Positions 52,949 to 61,986 of a DNA stretch of 64,000 nucleotides are shown piece by piece (within the stretch, counting starts at the first letter, position 1; every line of letters starts with the position of its first letter). Location of the stretch: contig NZ_JAIVKN010000001.1 of assembly GCF_020524025.1 (NCBI RefSeq), positions 62,001 through 126,000 on the forward strand, in the 5' to 3' direction. The translations under genes were made by a program, and so were the position numbers. Under the pieces are notes generated by a model. It was given only the letters and a program-made list of their open reading frames with translations, ran no database searches and was not told where the DNA came from. This stretch comes from Halobacillus litoralis (GTDB lineage: Bacteria; Bacillota; Bacilli; Bacillales; Halobacillaceae).

Positions 52949-53356
52949 TTATTGATGCTTAATCACTTCATGACTTGGCTGTGTGGTGTGATCAGGCTGT
53001 TCAGATTTAGCTTTTTCCTCAAGTTCTTTCAAACTTTCTTCAATTTGTTCAAGGTATTTCTGGATGTTTTTCTGGTGGGGCTCAACCGTTTTCTTCCAGC
53101 TTTCGATGGAAGTTTTGACATCTTCAGAAAGGTCTTTAATTAATTCAGCACCTTCCTTAGATGTTTGTGCAATTTGATCTTTCAACTGAATGCCTTCTTC
53201 TTTCAAACTGAGGACCGTATTTTTTAAATTCTCACTTTTAAATTTGGCATTTTCCCTGAAATCTCGTCCAGAGGAAGGGGTGTTCATCAATGTGTAAGCA
53301 GCACCGATAACTCCCCCCACTAAAAAACCTAAGGCTAATGATTTTCCGTTTGGCAT
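52949..53356 (-). CDS. yhaH: YtxH-domain protein, YhaH
   Basis: The 135-residue product has an N-terminal hydrophobic YtxH segment (KSLALGFLVGGVIGAAYTLMNTPSSGRDFREN) and a long charged helical tail. B. subtilis YhaH has the same place and layout. YtxH proteins are general-stress-associated. The ATG at 53356 is ten bases from GGAG; a closer ATG at 53365 is only two bases from it. Confidence 0.85.
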   Translation of the reverse strand: MPNGKSLALGFLVGGVIGAAYTLMNTPSSGRDFRENAKFKSENLKNTVLSLKEEGIQLKDQIAQTSKEGAELIKDLSEDVKTSIESWKKTVEPHQKNIQKYLEQIEESLKELEEKAKSEQPDHTTQPSHEVIKHQ

Positions 53357-53456
53357 ATCCGTCATTCTCCTTTCAAATCCATCTCTTATATTTCTATTTT
53401 CTCTTTATATGTATGAATGAAACCTTAAAAACATAAAAAACTTAATGATTCAGACG

Positions 53457-53494
53457 GTTAAAAATAAAGGCACTACAGATTATGTAGTGCCTTT
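53457..53494 (-). terminator. Terminator of trpP
   Basis: AAAGGCACTACA / TGTAGTGCCTTT with a 5-base loop; T run on the minus strand. Confidence 0.88.
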
Positions 53495-53508
53495 GGTGTA
53501 AGTTTAAT

Positions 53509-54045
53509 CTAAATGTTCGCTGCTTCTGCAGATTTAGCAAGAGAAGTTCTTTTCATAATCTTGCTGGCAATCGGATACATAACTCCGACAAATAAAACGT
53601 TGAATGCGGCTGCCGGCAGGACAACACTGATAAATAATGCCAGGAAGCTGCTTTCCAGCAAGCCTATAACATATAAGGCTACACTGATAAAAATAGCTCC
53701 ACTAATCATAGTACCCAGCGCTGTTAAAGCAGCCAGTGTGAATTTATGATGAGAAATCTTCTTAGTTAATAGAACGAGTCCCAAAAAAGCAAAGGCTGTC
53801 AAAGGCTTGTCAATAATGTTGGCAAGCTGCCCGCCTGGAACTGTGGTAGTCATCGCTGATATAAATCCTGTCGCCAGTGACAGAACCAAAACATAAGGCG
53901 CTTTCGGGAACAGCATAATCCCTAAAAACATCATCGGCAGCATGGTATCAGGTCTCATGCCAAAAAGAAAAGGCGGTGCTACGGCATGAAGAACGGCACC
54001 TATTCCTACTAACAACGATAACATAATTAAAACACGGGTATTCAT
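53509..54045 (-). CDS. trpP: Tryptophan transporter TrpP
   Basis: The 178-residue product has five or six membrane segments: TRVLIMLSLLVGIGAVLHAVAPPFLFGMRPDTMLPMMFLGIMLFP is the TrpP start. In B. subtilis trpP (yhaG), next to yhaH, is translationally repressed by TRAP, and a TRAP-like triplet array overlaps the ribosome binding site here. ATG 54045 is downstream of AGGAGAGATG. It should import tryptophan. Confidence 0.92.
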   Translation of the reverse strand: MNTRVLIMLSLLVGIGAVLHAVAPPFLFGMRPDTMLPMMFLGIMLFPKAPYVLVLSLATGFISAMTTTVPGGQLANIIDKPLTAFAFLGLVLLTKKISHHKFTLAALTALGTMISGAIFISVALYVIGLLESSFLALFISVVLPAAAFNVLFVGVMYPIASKIMKRTSLAKSAEAANI

Positions 54046-54053
54046 TTTTACAT

Positions 54054-54081
54054 CTCTCCTCAACTATTCTAATCTCAACTG
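54054..54081 (-). promoter_or_regulatory. TRAP-binding triplet array over the trpP ribosome binding site
   Basis: Minus-strand order: CAG, GAG, TAG, TAG, GAG each separated by two bases, then GAG directly, ending in the Shine-Dalgarno GAGGAGAG. The two-base spacing and overlap match the way TRAP wraps RNA and blocks initiation in the presence of tryptophan. The mtrB gene is not in this window. Confidence 0.7.
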
Positions 54082-54170
54082 ATTTTATATTCCACACGTA
54101 TCCTTATGACCGTGTGCGAATATATAAAGGTATTATAACAGGTATGTGCAGGTAAAATCAAAGAGTCTCT

Positions 54171-54599
54171 TTAATTAGAGATATTTTGATTGATTTCTCC
54201 AGCAATCGTTTGTAATTCTTCAGGAGAGTAATCATCGGAATGAACTTCCCATTTAGCATCAAAACCATCTTCATTTCCATACCGGGGAATAAGGTGGATA
54301 TGTAAATGAAAGACGGATTGACCTGCAGATTCTTCATTATTGTTTAGGATGTTTAAACCGATTGGTGCATATGTTTGTTTAATAGCATTAGCAATCTTAG
54401 GAACTTTTGAAAACAGCTTTTCTGCTGTTACAGGATCTGTATGGTAAATGTCTTTCGAATGCTGCTTCGGAATGACTAGTGTGTGACCTTTAGTGACTTG
54501 ACTGATATCTAAAAAAGCGTACACCTCATCATCCTCATAAACTTTTGCTGAAGGAATCTCTCCGTCAATAATTTTACAAAAAATGCATGATTCTGTCAT
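54171..54599 (-). CDS. hit: HIT-family protein, Hit
   Basis: The 142-residue product has the histidine-triad motif HLHIHLI, N-terminal CIFCKIIDGEIPSAKVYEDD, and GHTLVIPKQHSKDI, giving the Hint/HinT type of nucleotide hydrolase. B. subtilis hit lies directly before ecsA, as here (divergent). ATG 54599 is eight bases from AAAGGAG; a GTG three codons earlier is inside that site. Confidence 0.94.
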   Translation of the reverse strand: MTESCIFCKIIDGEIPSAKVYEDDEVYAFLDISQVTKGHTLVIPKQHSKDIYHTDPVTAEKLFSKVPKIANAIKQTYAPIGLNILNNNEESAGQSVFHLHIHLIPRYGNEDGFDAKWEVHSDDYSPEELQTIAGEINQNISN

Positions 54600-54743
54600 G
54601 ATTGACACTCCTTTCTATTTGTTAGCATTGTACCATAGAGCTGGAGGTAATCTCGACGATAGACCCTGCGGGCAGAGTGTAACGGACCTGGAAATATGAT
54701 AAAATTTATGAAGAATGTGAGATTAATGAAAAGAGGGATACGC

Positions 54744-55487
54744 ATGCAGTCTTTACTACATATTGAAGACCTCCATGGGGGTTATACACATAAAAACGTC
54801 CTGCACGGCATTTCTTTTGACGTACGGCCAAAAGAAATTGTCGGCTTGATCGGCTTGAACGGTGCAGGTAAAAGTACAACGATTAAACATATCATCGGCA
54901 TGATGCAGGCGAAAAAAGGAAAGGTAGCCATTAATGGCACCCTCTTTGAAGAAAATCCTGAAGAATACCGGCAGCAGCTTGGATACATTCCTGAAATGCC
55001 GATCCTTTATGATGAGCTTACTTTATATGAACACCTTCACTTAACGGCTATGGCTTATAACATACCTGAAGACGTGTTTAAAAAACGGCTGGATCCACTG
55101 CTGCGGGAATTTCGATTAGAAAAGAAATTGAAATGGTTCCCGGTTCATTTTTCTAAAGGTATGCGTCAGAAAGTGATGATTATGTGCGCATTTCTGATTG
55201 AACCTGAACTCTATATAGTTGACGAACCGTTTGTAGGCTTGGACCCTCTTGGGATTCAATCCTACCTGCAAATGATGGTGGATATGAAGGAGAAAGGGGC
55301 GGGAATACTCATGTCGACTCACATTTTAGCGACGGCTGAGAAATATTGTGACCGGTTTGTAATTCTCCATGACGGTGTCATTCGCGCTCAAGGAACCTTA
55401 GAAGAGCTCAGGGATTCTTTTGGAAAACCAAGGGCATCTCTCGATGATATCTATGTGCAGTTAACAAAGGAAGAACACGATGATTAA
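54744..55487 (+). CDS. ecsA: ABC transporter ATPase EcsA
   Basis: The 247-residue ABC ATPase has Walker A GLNGAGKST, signature FSKGMRQK, Walker B LYIVDEPFVGLD and switch His in MSTHILA. In B. subtilis Ecs is needed for secretion, competence and intramembrane proteolysis by RasP. The start chosen is ATG 54744, 11 bases after GAGGG. It overlaps ecsB by eight bases. Confidence 0.94.
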   Translation: MQSLLHIEDLHGGYTHKNVLHGISFDVRPKEIVGLIGLNGAGKSTTIKHIIGMMQAKKGKVAINGTLFEENPEEYRQQLGYIPEMPILYDELTLYEHLHLTAMAYNIPEDVFKKRLDPLLREFRLEKKLKWFPVHFSKGMRQKVMIMCAFLIEPELYIVDEPFVGLDPLGIQSYLQMMVDMKEKGAGILMSTHILATAEKYCDRFVILHDGVIRAQGTLEELRDSFGKPRASLDDIYVQLTKEEHDD

Positions 55488-56694
55488 TGCGCGGGAATTT
55501 TGGACCAAACGATTCTCGGAACATATGAAAGAGACCAGCCGTTACCTGAAATACATTTTTAACGGGCATATTGCCGTAGCCATGTTATTTTTCATTTCAG
55601 CACTAGCTTACTATTACCAACAGTGGCTTCAAGATCTTCCGGAAAGTTTTCCAACCCCATTAGTGGTGGGGGTAGCTTTTGGTTTTCTTGCCAGTTACAG
55701 TCCTGTCCGAACGCTGCTCAAAGAACCGGACTTAGTTTTTCTGTTACCTGCAGAATATAAACTCGGAGCATACTTTAAACGATGTTTATACTATAGTTAC
55801 ATCGTTCAGCTCTACGTGATCTTCCTTGTCGCAGCTGCTTTGGGACCATTGTACTTCGCGACGTTTCCACAGTTGGGAACCCGGTACTACTTAATGATGA
55901 TCGCCGTTGTCCTCTTTGTTAAAGGATGGAATATGGTGTCCAACTGGTGGATGTTAAAGGAAAGGAATCCACGCTTGCGTCTGCTTGATCAAATTGCCAA
56001 GTTTTTATTAAACGTCGCTATCTTTTACTTTCTATCTCAAGGGAACTGGGTTTTTGCAGGTGTTGTGACGGTGTTATTAGTCGGGCTCGTTTTATATACG
56101 TATACAATCGCTAACCAAAAAGCCGGTCTTGCCTGGGATTTATTAGTGGAAAAGGACCAGCAGAGAATGAGGACATTCTATCGTATAGCAAATATGTTTA
56201 CAGATGTTCCTCATTTGAAAAATACAGTCAAAAAACGCCATGGATTGGTAAGTGCTGTAGTTTCCAGGGTTCCTTACCGCCAGGATCAAACCTTCAGTTA
56301 TTTGTATAGAATTACATTTATACGGAGCAGTGATTATCTGGGGATGTACCTTCGTTTAATCGCTATTGGAGGCCTGGCTGTCTGGTTTGTACCAAATCTA
56401 TGGGTAAAAGCAGCTTTTGCTTTATTATTCTTGTATTTGAGTGCGTTTCAAATGATGACCCTTTGGAATCATCATAGAACCATCGCATGGATGGATATAT
56501 ACCCTCTACAAAGAGATTGGAAAGAACAAGCGCTGCTTCGATGGCTGCAGCAGATTATGTATTTTCAAACGTTTTTGTTCGGTCTACTCTTCCTTATGCA
56601 GTGGGAATGGTTTGGAATGGTACTCGTGTGGACGAGCGGGAGCTTGTTCAGCTATTTGTTTATTCAAAGTTATGTGAAACAAAAATTAACATAA
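55480..56694 (+). CDS. ecsB: ABC transporter membrane protein EcsB
   Basis: The 404-residue product has about ten hydrophobic segments and resembles EcsB (MINAREFWTKRFSEHMKETSRYLKYIFNGHIAVAMLFF, LASYSPVRTLLKEPDLVFLLPAEYKL). With EcsA it forms a transporter of unknown cargo that affects regulated proteolysis. It is coupled to ecsA by overlap. An intercistronic terminator separates it from ecsC. Confidence 0.93.
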   Translation: MINAREFWTKRFSEHMKETSRYLKYIFNGHIAVAMLFFISALAYYYQQWLQDLPESFPTPLVVGVAFGFLASYSPVRTLLKEPDLVFLLPAEYKLGAYFKRCLYYSYIVQLYVIFLVAAALGPLYFATFPQLGTRYYLMMIAVVLFVKGWNMVSNWWMLKERNPRLRLLDQIAKFLLNVAIFYFLSQGNWVFAGVVTVLLVGLVLYTYTIANQKAGLAWDLLVEKDQQRMRTFYRIANMFTDVPHLKNTVKKRHGLVSAVVSRVPYRQDQTFSYLYRITFIRSSDYLGMYLRLIAIGGLAVWFVPNLWVKAAFALLFLYLSAFQMMTLWNHHRTIAWMDIYPLQRDWKEQALLRWLQQIMYFQTFLFGLLFLMQWEWFGMVLVWTSGSLFSYLFIQSYVKQKLT

Positions 56695-56702
56695 GGTGGA
56701 AG

Positions 56703-56732
56703 GGAGAGACTGGTGTGCAGTCTCTCTTTTTT
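56703..56732 (+). terminator. Terminator between ecsB and ecsC
   Basis: GAGAGACTG / CAGTCTCTC perfect arms, 5-base loop and six T; it would lower ecsC expression from the ecsAB promoter. Confidence 0.85.
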
Positions 56733-56749
56733 AAAACGGAGGTATAGCG

Positions 56750-57451
56750 GTGGGTTATGAACAGAGAGTGAAGAAAGAGGCGCTACGTTGGAGTAAATCT
56801 CTTGATAAACGTTCAACAATTTTACATAGGACTTCTAAGCAGTTCCAGACAAAAATCAATAAGAAGATCCCTGACCGCATTCATAGTATTGTTACAGAGA
56901 GTATCCGAACTATGATAAAGGCAGCTATGACATCATCGGAATATATCAGGCCCGTGGAGGTTGATCCGAAATGGAGTTTTCAAGAGCGTGAAGAGAAGGT
57001 AAAACAACTGCTCAAGGACTATAAATGGACTGCTTCTATTGAAGGAGCGGGTACAGGAGTTGGTGGTCTCTGGCTAGGGATGGTTGATTTTCCTTTGCTG
57101 CTCAGCATTAAAATGAAATTCTTATTTGATGCTGCTCAAATTTATGGTTTAAATATTCACTCCTATGAAGAACGGGCTTATCTGCTCCATGTGTTTATGC
57201 TGGCTTACTCTAGTGATGCTGCACGAGGGGAAATAAAGGAACGCCTGATTCATTGGGATGAAACCCCAATCGATCAAAAGCACGTAGATTGGCAGACATT
57301 ACAGGTGGAGTACCGGGATACACTCGATTTTATGAAAATACTCCAGCTTGTGCCGGGATTTGGGGCGGTTGTTGGTTATGTAGCAAACAGGAGGTTATTA
57401 GAGCAATTGGGAGAGACGACAATTCAATCTTGCCGCCTCCGTCTTATTTAA
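56750..57451 (+). CDS. ecsC: EcsC family protein
   Basis: The 233-residue product matches EcsC (VKKEALRWSKSLDKRSTILHRTSKQFQTKINKKIPDRIHSIVTESIRTMIKAAMTSSEY; IEGAGTGVGGLWLGMVDFPLLLSIKMKFLFDAAQIYG). There are no clear membrane helices, although a hydrophobic stretch lies in the middle. The start is GTG behind ACGGAGGT. Its function is unknown. It ends four bases inside the convergent yhaA gene. Confidence 0.92.
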   Translation: MGYEQRVKKEALRWSKSLDKRSTILHRTSKQFQTKINKKIPDRIHSIVTESIRTMIKAAMTSSEYIRPVEVDPKWSFQEREEKVKQLLKDYKWTASIEGAGTGVGGLWLGMVDFPLLLSIKMKFLFDAAQIYGLNIHSYEERAYLLHVFMLAYSSDAARGEIKERLIHWDETPIDQKHVDWQTLQVEYRDTLDFMKILQLVPGFGAVVGYVANRRLLEQLGETTIQSCRLRLI

Positions 57452-58626
57452 GAATGATTCTTTTCCTGATAGCTGATATAAGCTTGGAATAACGACTTCG
57501 CTGCGTGAGGGAGGGCTTTTTCATCAAAATCAAACTTTGGATGGTGATGAGGGTAATAGTGATCTGGAATCTGCGCTCCTGTGAAATAAAAAGCACCTGG
57601 TCTTTCTAATAAATAATACGCAAAATCCTCTCCGGCCATCACAGGTTCGACTTCTTCTGTTCTTAATGAAGCATCAGACTTGTGGGCATGTTGCAGCACA
57701 AGGTCTGCCTCTTCGATATGATTTACTACAGGCGGGTAGCCTTTTTCATATAAAAAGTCGTAATCAGCGTCATACCCTGTACACGTTCCTTTAATGATTT
57801 TTTCCATTTCGTCAATAATTAAATCCTGGACTTCAGAATCAAAGGTGCGTACAGTCCCGGTTAGTTTAGCGGAGTCAGCAATGATATTGAAAGTTGTGCC
57901 TGCTTCAAATGTCCCGACAGTTAGAACAGCTGTTTTAAGTGGGTCCACGCGTCTGCTGACGACTTGTTGTAAAGAGGTGACCAGTTGGGAAGCGATCACG
58001 ACAGCATCTTTTGTCTGGTGGGGCTGGGCACCATGTCCGCCTTTCCCTTGTATAGTAATTTCAAAGCGGTCGGCTCCAGCCATAAATGGCCCTTTAGATG
58101 TCTGGATGACACCTGTTGGAGTGTTCACCCACAAATGCGTACCAAAAACAGCATCGACCTGTTTTAAGGCACCTGATTCAATCATTGGTTTGGCTCCGCC
58201 TGGGGCATATTCTTCGGCATGTTGGTGCAAAAAGATAACGGTACCTGGAATGTCCTGCTGATAAGGCAGAAGCGCTTCGGCTAGTCCAAGCAGGGCTGCT
58301 GTGTGTCCGTCATGTCCGCAGGCATGCATAGCTCCATCGTTTTTGGACTTATAGGGGACATCGTTTAGTTCCTGGATTGGCAAAGCATCAAAATCGGCTC
58401 TTAATGCCACGGTTTTCCCAGGTTTACCGCCTTCTAATTTTGCAATGACACCGTTCCCTCCGACATGACTTTCATAAGGAATACCCAGCTTTTCGTATGT
58501 ATTAACGATAAACCGGGCGGTTTTTTCCTCATGAAATGAAACTTCTGGATACTGGTGCAGGTATCGGCGTGTTTCTACCATTTTGGTATACTGTTCATCG
58601 ATCGCTTGGAAAATATCCTCCCACAT
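57448..58626 (-). CDS. yhaA: M20-family amidohydrolase, YhaA
   Basis: The 392-residue product matches M20D amidohydrolases (HACGHDGHTAALLG and HQHAEEYAPGG metal motifs; GKGGHGAQPHQTKD lid; AGEDFAYYLLERPGAFYFTGA). N-acyl amino acids or hippurate are usual substrates. Equivalent to B. subtilis YhaA, which lies next to ecsC. ATG 58626 has GAGGAGG upstream. It overlaps ecsC by four bases. Confidence 0.92.
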   Translation of the reverse strand: MWEDIFQAIDEQYTKMVETRRYLHQYPEVSFHEEKTARFIVNTYEKLGIPYESHVGGNGVIAKLEGGKPGKTVALRADFDALPIQELNDVPYKSKNDGAMHACGHDGHTAALLGLAEALLPYQQDIPGTVIFLHQHAEEYAPGGAKPMIESGALKQVDAVFGTHLWVNTPTGVIQTSKGPFMAGADRFEITIQGKGGHGAQPHQTKDAVVIASQLVTSLQQVVSRRVDPLKTAVLTVGTFEAGTTFNIIADSAKLTGTVRTFDSEVQDLIIDEMEKIIKGTCTGYDADYDFLYEKGYPPVVNHIEEADLVLQHAHKSDASLRTEEVEPVMAGEDFAYYLLERPGAFYFTGAQIPDHYYPHHHPKFDFDEKALPHAAKSLFQAYISYQEKNHS

Positions 58627-58708
58627 ATTCGTTCCTCCTCTTCCGTTTGTTAATAAAGTGTAATACACTATCTGAATATTCTCAAATATAGGGAATAGAC
58701 CATAAAAT

Positions 58709-58738
58709 AAAAAAGAGCCCCACATTTATGTGGGACTC
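58709..58738 (-). terminator. Terminator of the ferritin-like gene
   Basis: GAGCCCCACAT / ATGTGGGACTC with T run on the minus strand. Confidence 0.88.
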
Positions 58739-58746
58739 ATAATCCA

Positions 58747-59184
58747 TTAATTCTGCAGACGGGAGTCTTCCAGTAACCGGCCGATTTCTTCCATATGGCC
58801 TGTCTCATCTGCAATCATATCGTCAAGTTTTACCGATAACTCTGTCAAGCCGAGTTCTTCCGCCTGCACTTTCCGTTCTTCGTACCGCTTAATAGTCTGG
58901 CGCTCCGCTTCTCTTGCTTCTTCCAACATCGGTCTGACATCGGCCAGCTGTTTCACCGGAGCGGGAGTTGTCGTGGGGGTACCGCCTAATGTGCTGATCT
59001 TTTCTGCTAAATAAAGTGCATGCCCCTGTTCATCCGTTACTTCACTTTCGAAAAACGGTTTTAAAACAGAACGATATAAACCTGTTACAACAGCTGCATT
59101 ATACGTATACATAATGGAGGCAGCATATTCATGAGCTAAATCCTCATTCAGTCCGTCGATAAGGGCTTGCTTCTTTTCGTCCAT
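58747..59184 (-). CDS. Ferritin-like (bacterioferritin-type) protein
   Basis: The 145-residue four-helix product has ferritin-like ligand motifs (LNEDLAHEYAASIMYTYNA; FFESEVTDEQGHALYLAEKI; ETGHMEEIGRLL). The E..H and E..DE..H patterns suit a diiron site. Start at ATG 59184, nine bases from AAAGG. Role in iron storage or oxidative protection is inferred. It lies between yhaA and liaF, with no known partner. Confidence 0.82.
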   Translation of the reverse strand: MDEKKQALIDGLNEDLAHEYAASIMYTYNAAVVTGLYRSVLKPFFESEVTDEQGHALYLAEKISTLGGTPTTTPAPVKQLADVRPMLEEAREAERQTIKRYEERKVQAEELGLTELSVKLDDMIADETGHMEEIGRLLEDSRLQN

Positions 59185-59383
59185 CAACAACATCCTTTCT
59201 TTAATTATTCTCACCTAACAATATTCCCTTAAACTTCTCAATTAAACATGATATCTCCGCCTCAGGACGGAGACAATTCCATCCCAAGGATTGTTCCTAA
59301 ACATGACGATGAGGGATAGAATGAAGAGGAATCACAAAACTTTTGTTGAACTAATTCTGGAGGGAAAGAAAAGGGTGGTGCCA

Positions 59384-60139
59384 TTGCGAAAAAAATTTAT
59401 TGAAGTATTCATAGCCTCCCTGTTTGTAGTTGGAGGGGTAGTTTTATTATTGTCGAATTTAAGCATTATTTCCCTGGAAATGAAATGGACATGGGGAAAT
59501 ATTTATCCTTTCCTCCTGTTCATTATCGGAGTGAAATTATGGGGAGATGCGTTGTTCAATAGAGGCGGGAGCTGGGTGTTTGGCTCTTTTCTTACGATTT
59601 TCGGCGGACTTCTTTTGTTAGACAGGTTTAAAGTCATTGAGTATTCTTTTCTAGATCTTTGGCAGCTATGGCCGCTTATATTTATTTATGCAGGGGTCCG
59701 TATGTTCTTTAGGAAAAGGTCTGCGTCTTCTGTTAAGTATGATTCAGGTGATCCATCTGTGAAAATGGCACCAAAATCCAAGCCTATGGTTATCGGAGAT
59801 CATTCATTCAATGAAGAGAACTGGAAGGTAGAACCAATGAACTTATGGAATGGGGTGGGCGATTATAAGTTTGATTTTACCAAAGCTTTTATTCCTGATG
59901 AAGATACACCTATTACGGTGCGGGGATGGGTAGGAGATGTAAAAATGTTTGTCCCTCAGCATATTCCTTACCGCGTAGAGGCAAAAGTGAAAACAGGTGA
60001 CATTAAAGTGTCCGGTCATAAGGCAGAAGGGTTCAATCGAACACTGAATTACGAGACGGATGACTACGAAACAGCTACGAGAAGATTAACAATTCACATT
60101 GATTTAGGGGTCGGATCAATTAAAATTGTACAGGTTTGA
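59384..60139 (+). CDS. liaF: LiaF-like cell-wall stress inhibitor protein
   Basis: The 251-residue product has four short membrane segments at the N-terminus (residues 6-110) and a C-terminal DUF2154-like domain (KVEPMNLWNGVGDYKFDFTKAFIPDEDTPITVRGWVGDVKMFVP). In B. subtilis LiaF keeps LiaS inactive without antibiotic. TTG 59384 is five bases after AAGGGTGG; the frame is open further upstream without a site. First gene of liaFSR. No liaI-liaH is seen upstream. Confidence 0.87.
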   Translation: MRKKFIEVFIASLFVVGGVVLLLSNLSIISLEMKWTWGNIYPFLLFIIGVKLWGDALFNRGGSWVFGSFLTIFGGLLLLDRFKVIEYSFLDLWQLWPLIFIYAGVRMFFRKRSASSVKYDSGDPSVKMAPKSKPMVIGDHSFNEENWKVEPMNLWNGVGDYKFDFTKAFIPDEDTPITVRGWVGDVKMFVPQHIPYRVEAKVKTGDIKVSGHKAEGFNRTLNYETDDYETATRRLTIHIDLGVGSIKIVQV

Positions 60140-60150
60140 GGTGGAAAATC

Positions 60151-61215
60151 ATGTTGAAAAAACTAAATAGTATCCGCTACATGTTCATCCGCTCTCATCT
60201 ATATGGACTTGTCTTAAACATATTTGTCCTTCTATCCATATTGCTTTCCATCTATGTTTGGTTTGCGCCTTCCTGGCTCCATGCGGGAGGGGTTTTGTTC
60301 TTCATTGTGCTTTACACAGTCGTCGGTTTTTTTATGTCTCTATATGCCGGGTTTCGTTCTAGTGGAGATATGAAACAACGTCTTGACTATATCACCACCA
60401 TGATCACTCAACTGGCGAGAGGAAAATTTTCCTCCAAAATTTATTTTCAGGAAGACGATGAGATTGCCGGCATTGGAGATGAATTAAATACTTTGGGAGA
60501 GAAGCTTCAACATCAAAAGGAATCTCTTCTTAAATTAGCTGATGAAAAAGGAGAGCTGGCACGGTCAGCTCACAAAGCGGCGACGATAGAGGAAAGGCAG
60601 CGTCTTGCTCGTGATTTACATGATGCGGTGAGTCAACAGTTATTCGCTTTAACAATGATGGCTCAGGCGACCGAGAAAATCTACGATCGTCATCCTGAGC
60701 AAGCGAAGGAACAGCTTGGGGAAATCACTCAGATGGCCCTGCAGGCACAAACAGAGATGAGGGCGCTTCTTCTTCATTTACGTCCTGTTCACCTGTCTGG
60801 AGAGCCATTAACGGAAGGGCTTTCTTCTTTAATAGAGGAATTGAAACAGAAATGTCAAATTCATTTTGATTTAAAGATTGAGGAGGTAGAAGGCCTGACA
60901 GAAACAATGGAAGAGCAGTTGTTCCGTATCATGCAGGAAGCTTTATCAAATATTTTAAGGCATGCGAATGCTTCTGAAGTGAAAGTAGAAGTGTCTGAAG
61001 CTGGGGAAGAAGTTTATCTTCATGTATCTGATAACGGAAATGGTTTTGATACGGAAGAGAAGAAAGGTAGTAAAACATCCTATGGCTTGAAAACGATGAA
61101 AGAGCGATGTGAGGAAATCGGGGGTACCTACTCATTACGGTCGAGAAAAGGAGAAGGAACTCATATTGATCTTCGTGTTCCTATTCAAGTAAGAATGAAG
61201 GAGGAAGAAGCATGA
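60151..61215 (+). CDS. liaS: Sensor histidine kinase LiaS
   Basis: The 354-residue product has two membrane helices with a very short loop (about residues 17-38 and 45-68), a HAMP region, a HisKA_3 domain with His157 in RLARDLHDAVSQQ, and a HATPase domain (NILRHANAS, VSDNGNGFD, GLKTMKERC). Intramembrane-sensing kinases respond to lipid II antibiotics. ATG 60151 is six bases from TTGAGGTGG. It overlaps liaR by four bases. Confidence 0.93.
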   Translation: MLKKLNSIRYMFIRSHLYGLVLNIFVLLSILLSIYVWFAPSWLHAGGVLFFIVLYTVVGFFMSLYAGFRSSGDMKQRLDYITTMITQLARGKFSSKIYFQEDDEIAGIGDELNTLGEKLQHQKESLLKLADEKGELARSAHKAATIEERQRLARDLHDAVSQQLFALTMMAQATEKIYDRHPEQAKEQLGEITQMALQAQTEMRALLLHLRPVHLSGEPLTEGLSSLIEELKQKCQIHFDLKIEEVEGLTETMEEQLFRIMQEALSNILRHANASEVKVEVSEAGEEVYLHVSDNGNGFDTEEKKGSKTSYGLKTMKERCEEIGGTYSLRSRKGEGTHIDLRVPIQVRMKEEEA

Positions 61216-61844
61216 TACGTGTAGTGGTTATTGATGATCATGATGTTGTCCGCAAAGGGATTATTGCTTATTTAAATACTGAGGAGGACCTTGATGTAGT
61301 GGGAGAGGCCTCAAGCGGGTTTGAAGGAGCGGCATTAGTGAAAGAAAAATCACCTGATGTGGTGTTGATGGATTTGATTATGGAAAACGGAACAGGGATA
61401 GAAGCAACAGAGGAAATCATGAAAACAGAATCATGCAAAATCATAATTTTAACCAGTTATTATGACGATGAAAAAGTCTTTCCAGCTCTGGAAGCGGGGG
61501 CTTTCAGTTATATGCTTAAAACATCTTCAGCAGAAGAAATTGCAGAAGCTGTCAAAAAGGCGGCACGAGGAGAAAATGTGATAGAGCCTAAAGTAGCAAC
61601 TAAAATGATGACACGGTTCAGACAGGAAAAGAAGCCTCATGAAGATCTGACAAAAAGAGAGCTCGAAGTTCTTAAATGTGTAGGAGAGGGAATGACCAAT
61701 CAGGAAATTGGCGATGAACTGTTCATTGGTATTAAAACAGTAAAGACTCATGTGAGCAATGTTTTGAGTAAACTGGGTGTTCATGATCGGACACAAGCGG
61801 CAGTCTATGCCCATCGTAATGGTTTGTTAAAAGAAAAGAAATAA
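61212..61844 (+). CDS. liaR: Response regulator LiaR, NarL family
   Basis: The 210-residue product has a receiver domain (Asp54 in VLMDLIM; TSYYDDEKVFPALEAGAFSYMLKT) and a LuxR-type HTH (LTKRELEVLKCVGEGMTNQEIGDELFIGIKTVKTHVSNVLSKLGVHDRTQAAVYA). It is the output of LiaFS. The gene is coupled to liaS through ATGA. Its own operon and membrane-stress genes are expected targets. Confidence 0.94.
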   Translation: MIRVVVIDDHDVVRKGIIAYLNTEEDLDVVGEASSGFEGAALVKEKSPDVVLMDLIMENGTGIEATEEIMKTESCKIIILTSYYDDEKVFPALEAGAFSYMLKTSSAEEIAEAVKKAARGENVIEPKVATKMMTRFRQEKKPHEDLTKRELEVLKCVGEGMTNQEIGDELFIGIKTVKTHVSNVLSKLGVHDRTQAAVYAHRNGLLKEKK

Positions 61845-61872
61845 AACGGCCACTCTATGAGTGGTCGTTTTT
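61843..61872 (+). terminator. Terminator of liaFSR
   Basis: AAAACGGCCACTC / GTGGTCGTTTTT arms (one mismatch) with loop TATGA. Confidence 0.85.
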
Positions 61873-61986
61873 GATGGGAGAACTCGTGATACTCATGTGC
61901 CTCTAATTCACTTGGAAGAAACCATTTTGTTTTCAAATAGATACCTAGTATAATAGCAGGAGAGAGAGGTAGAAAGGAATAAAACT

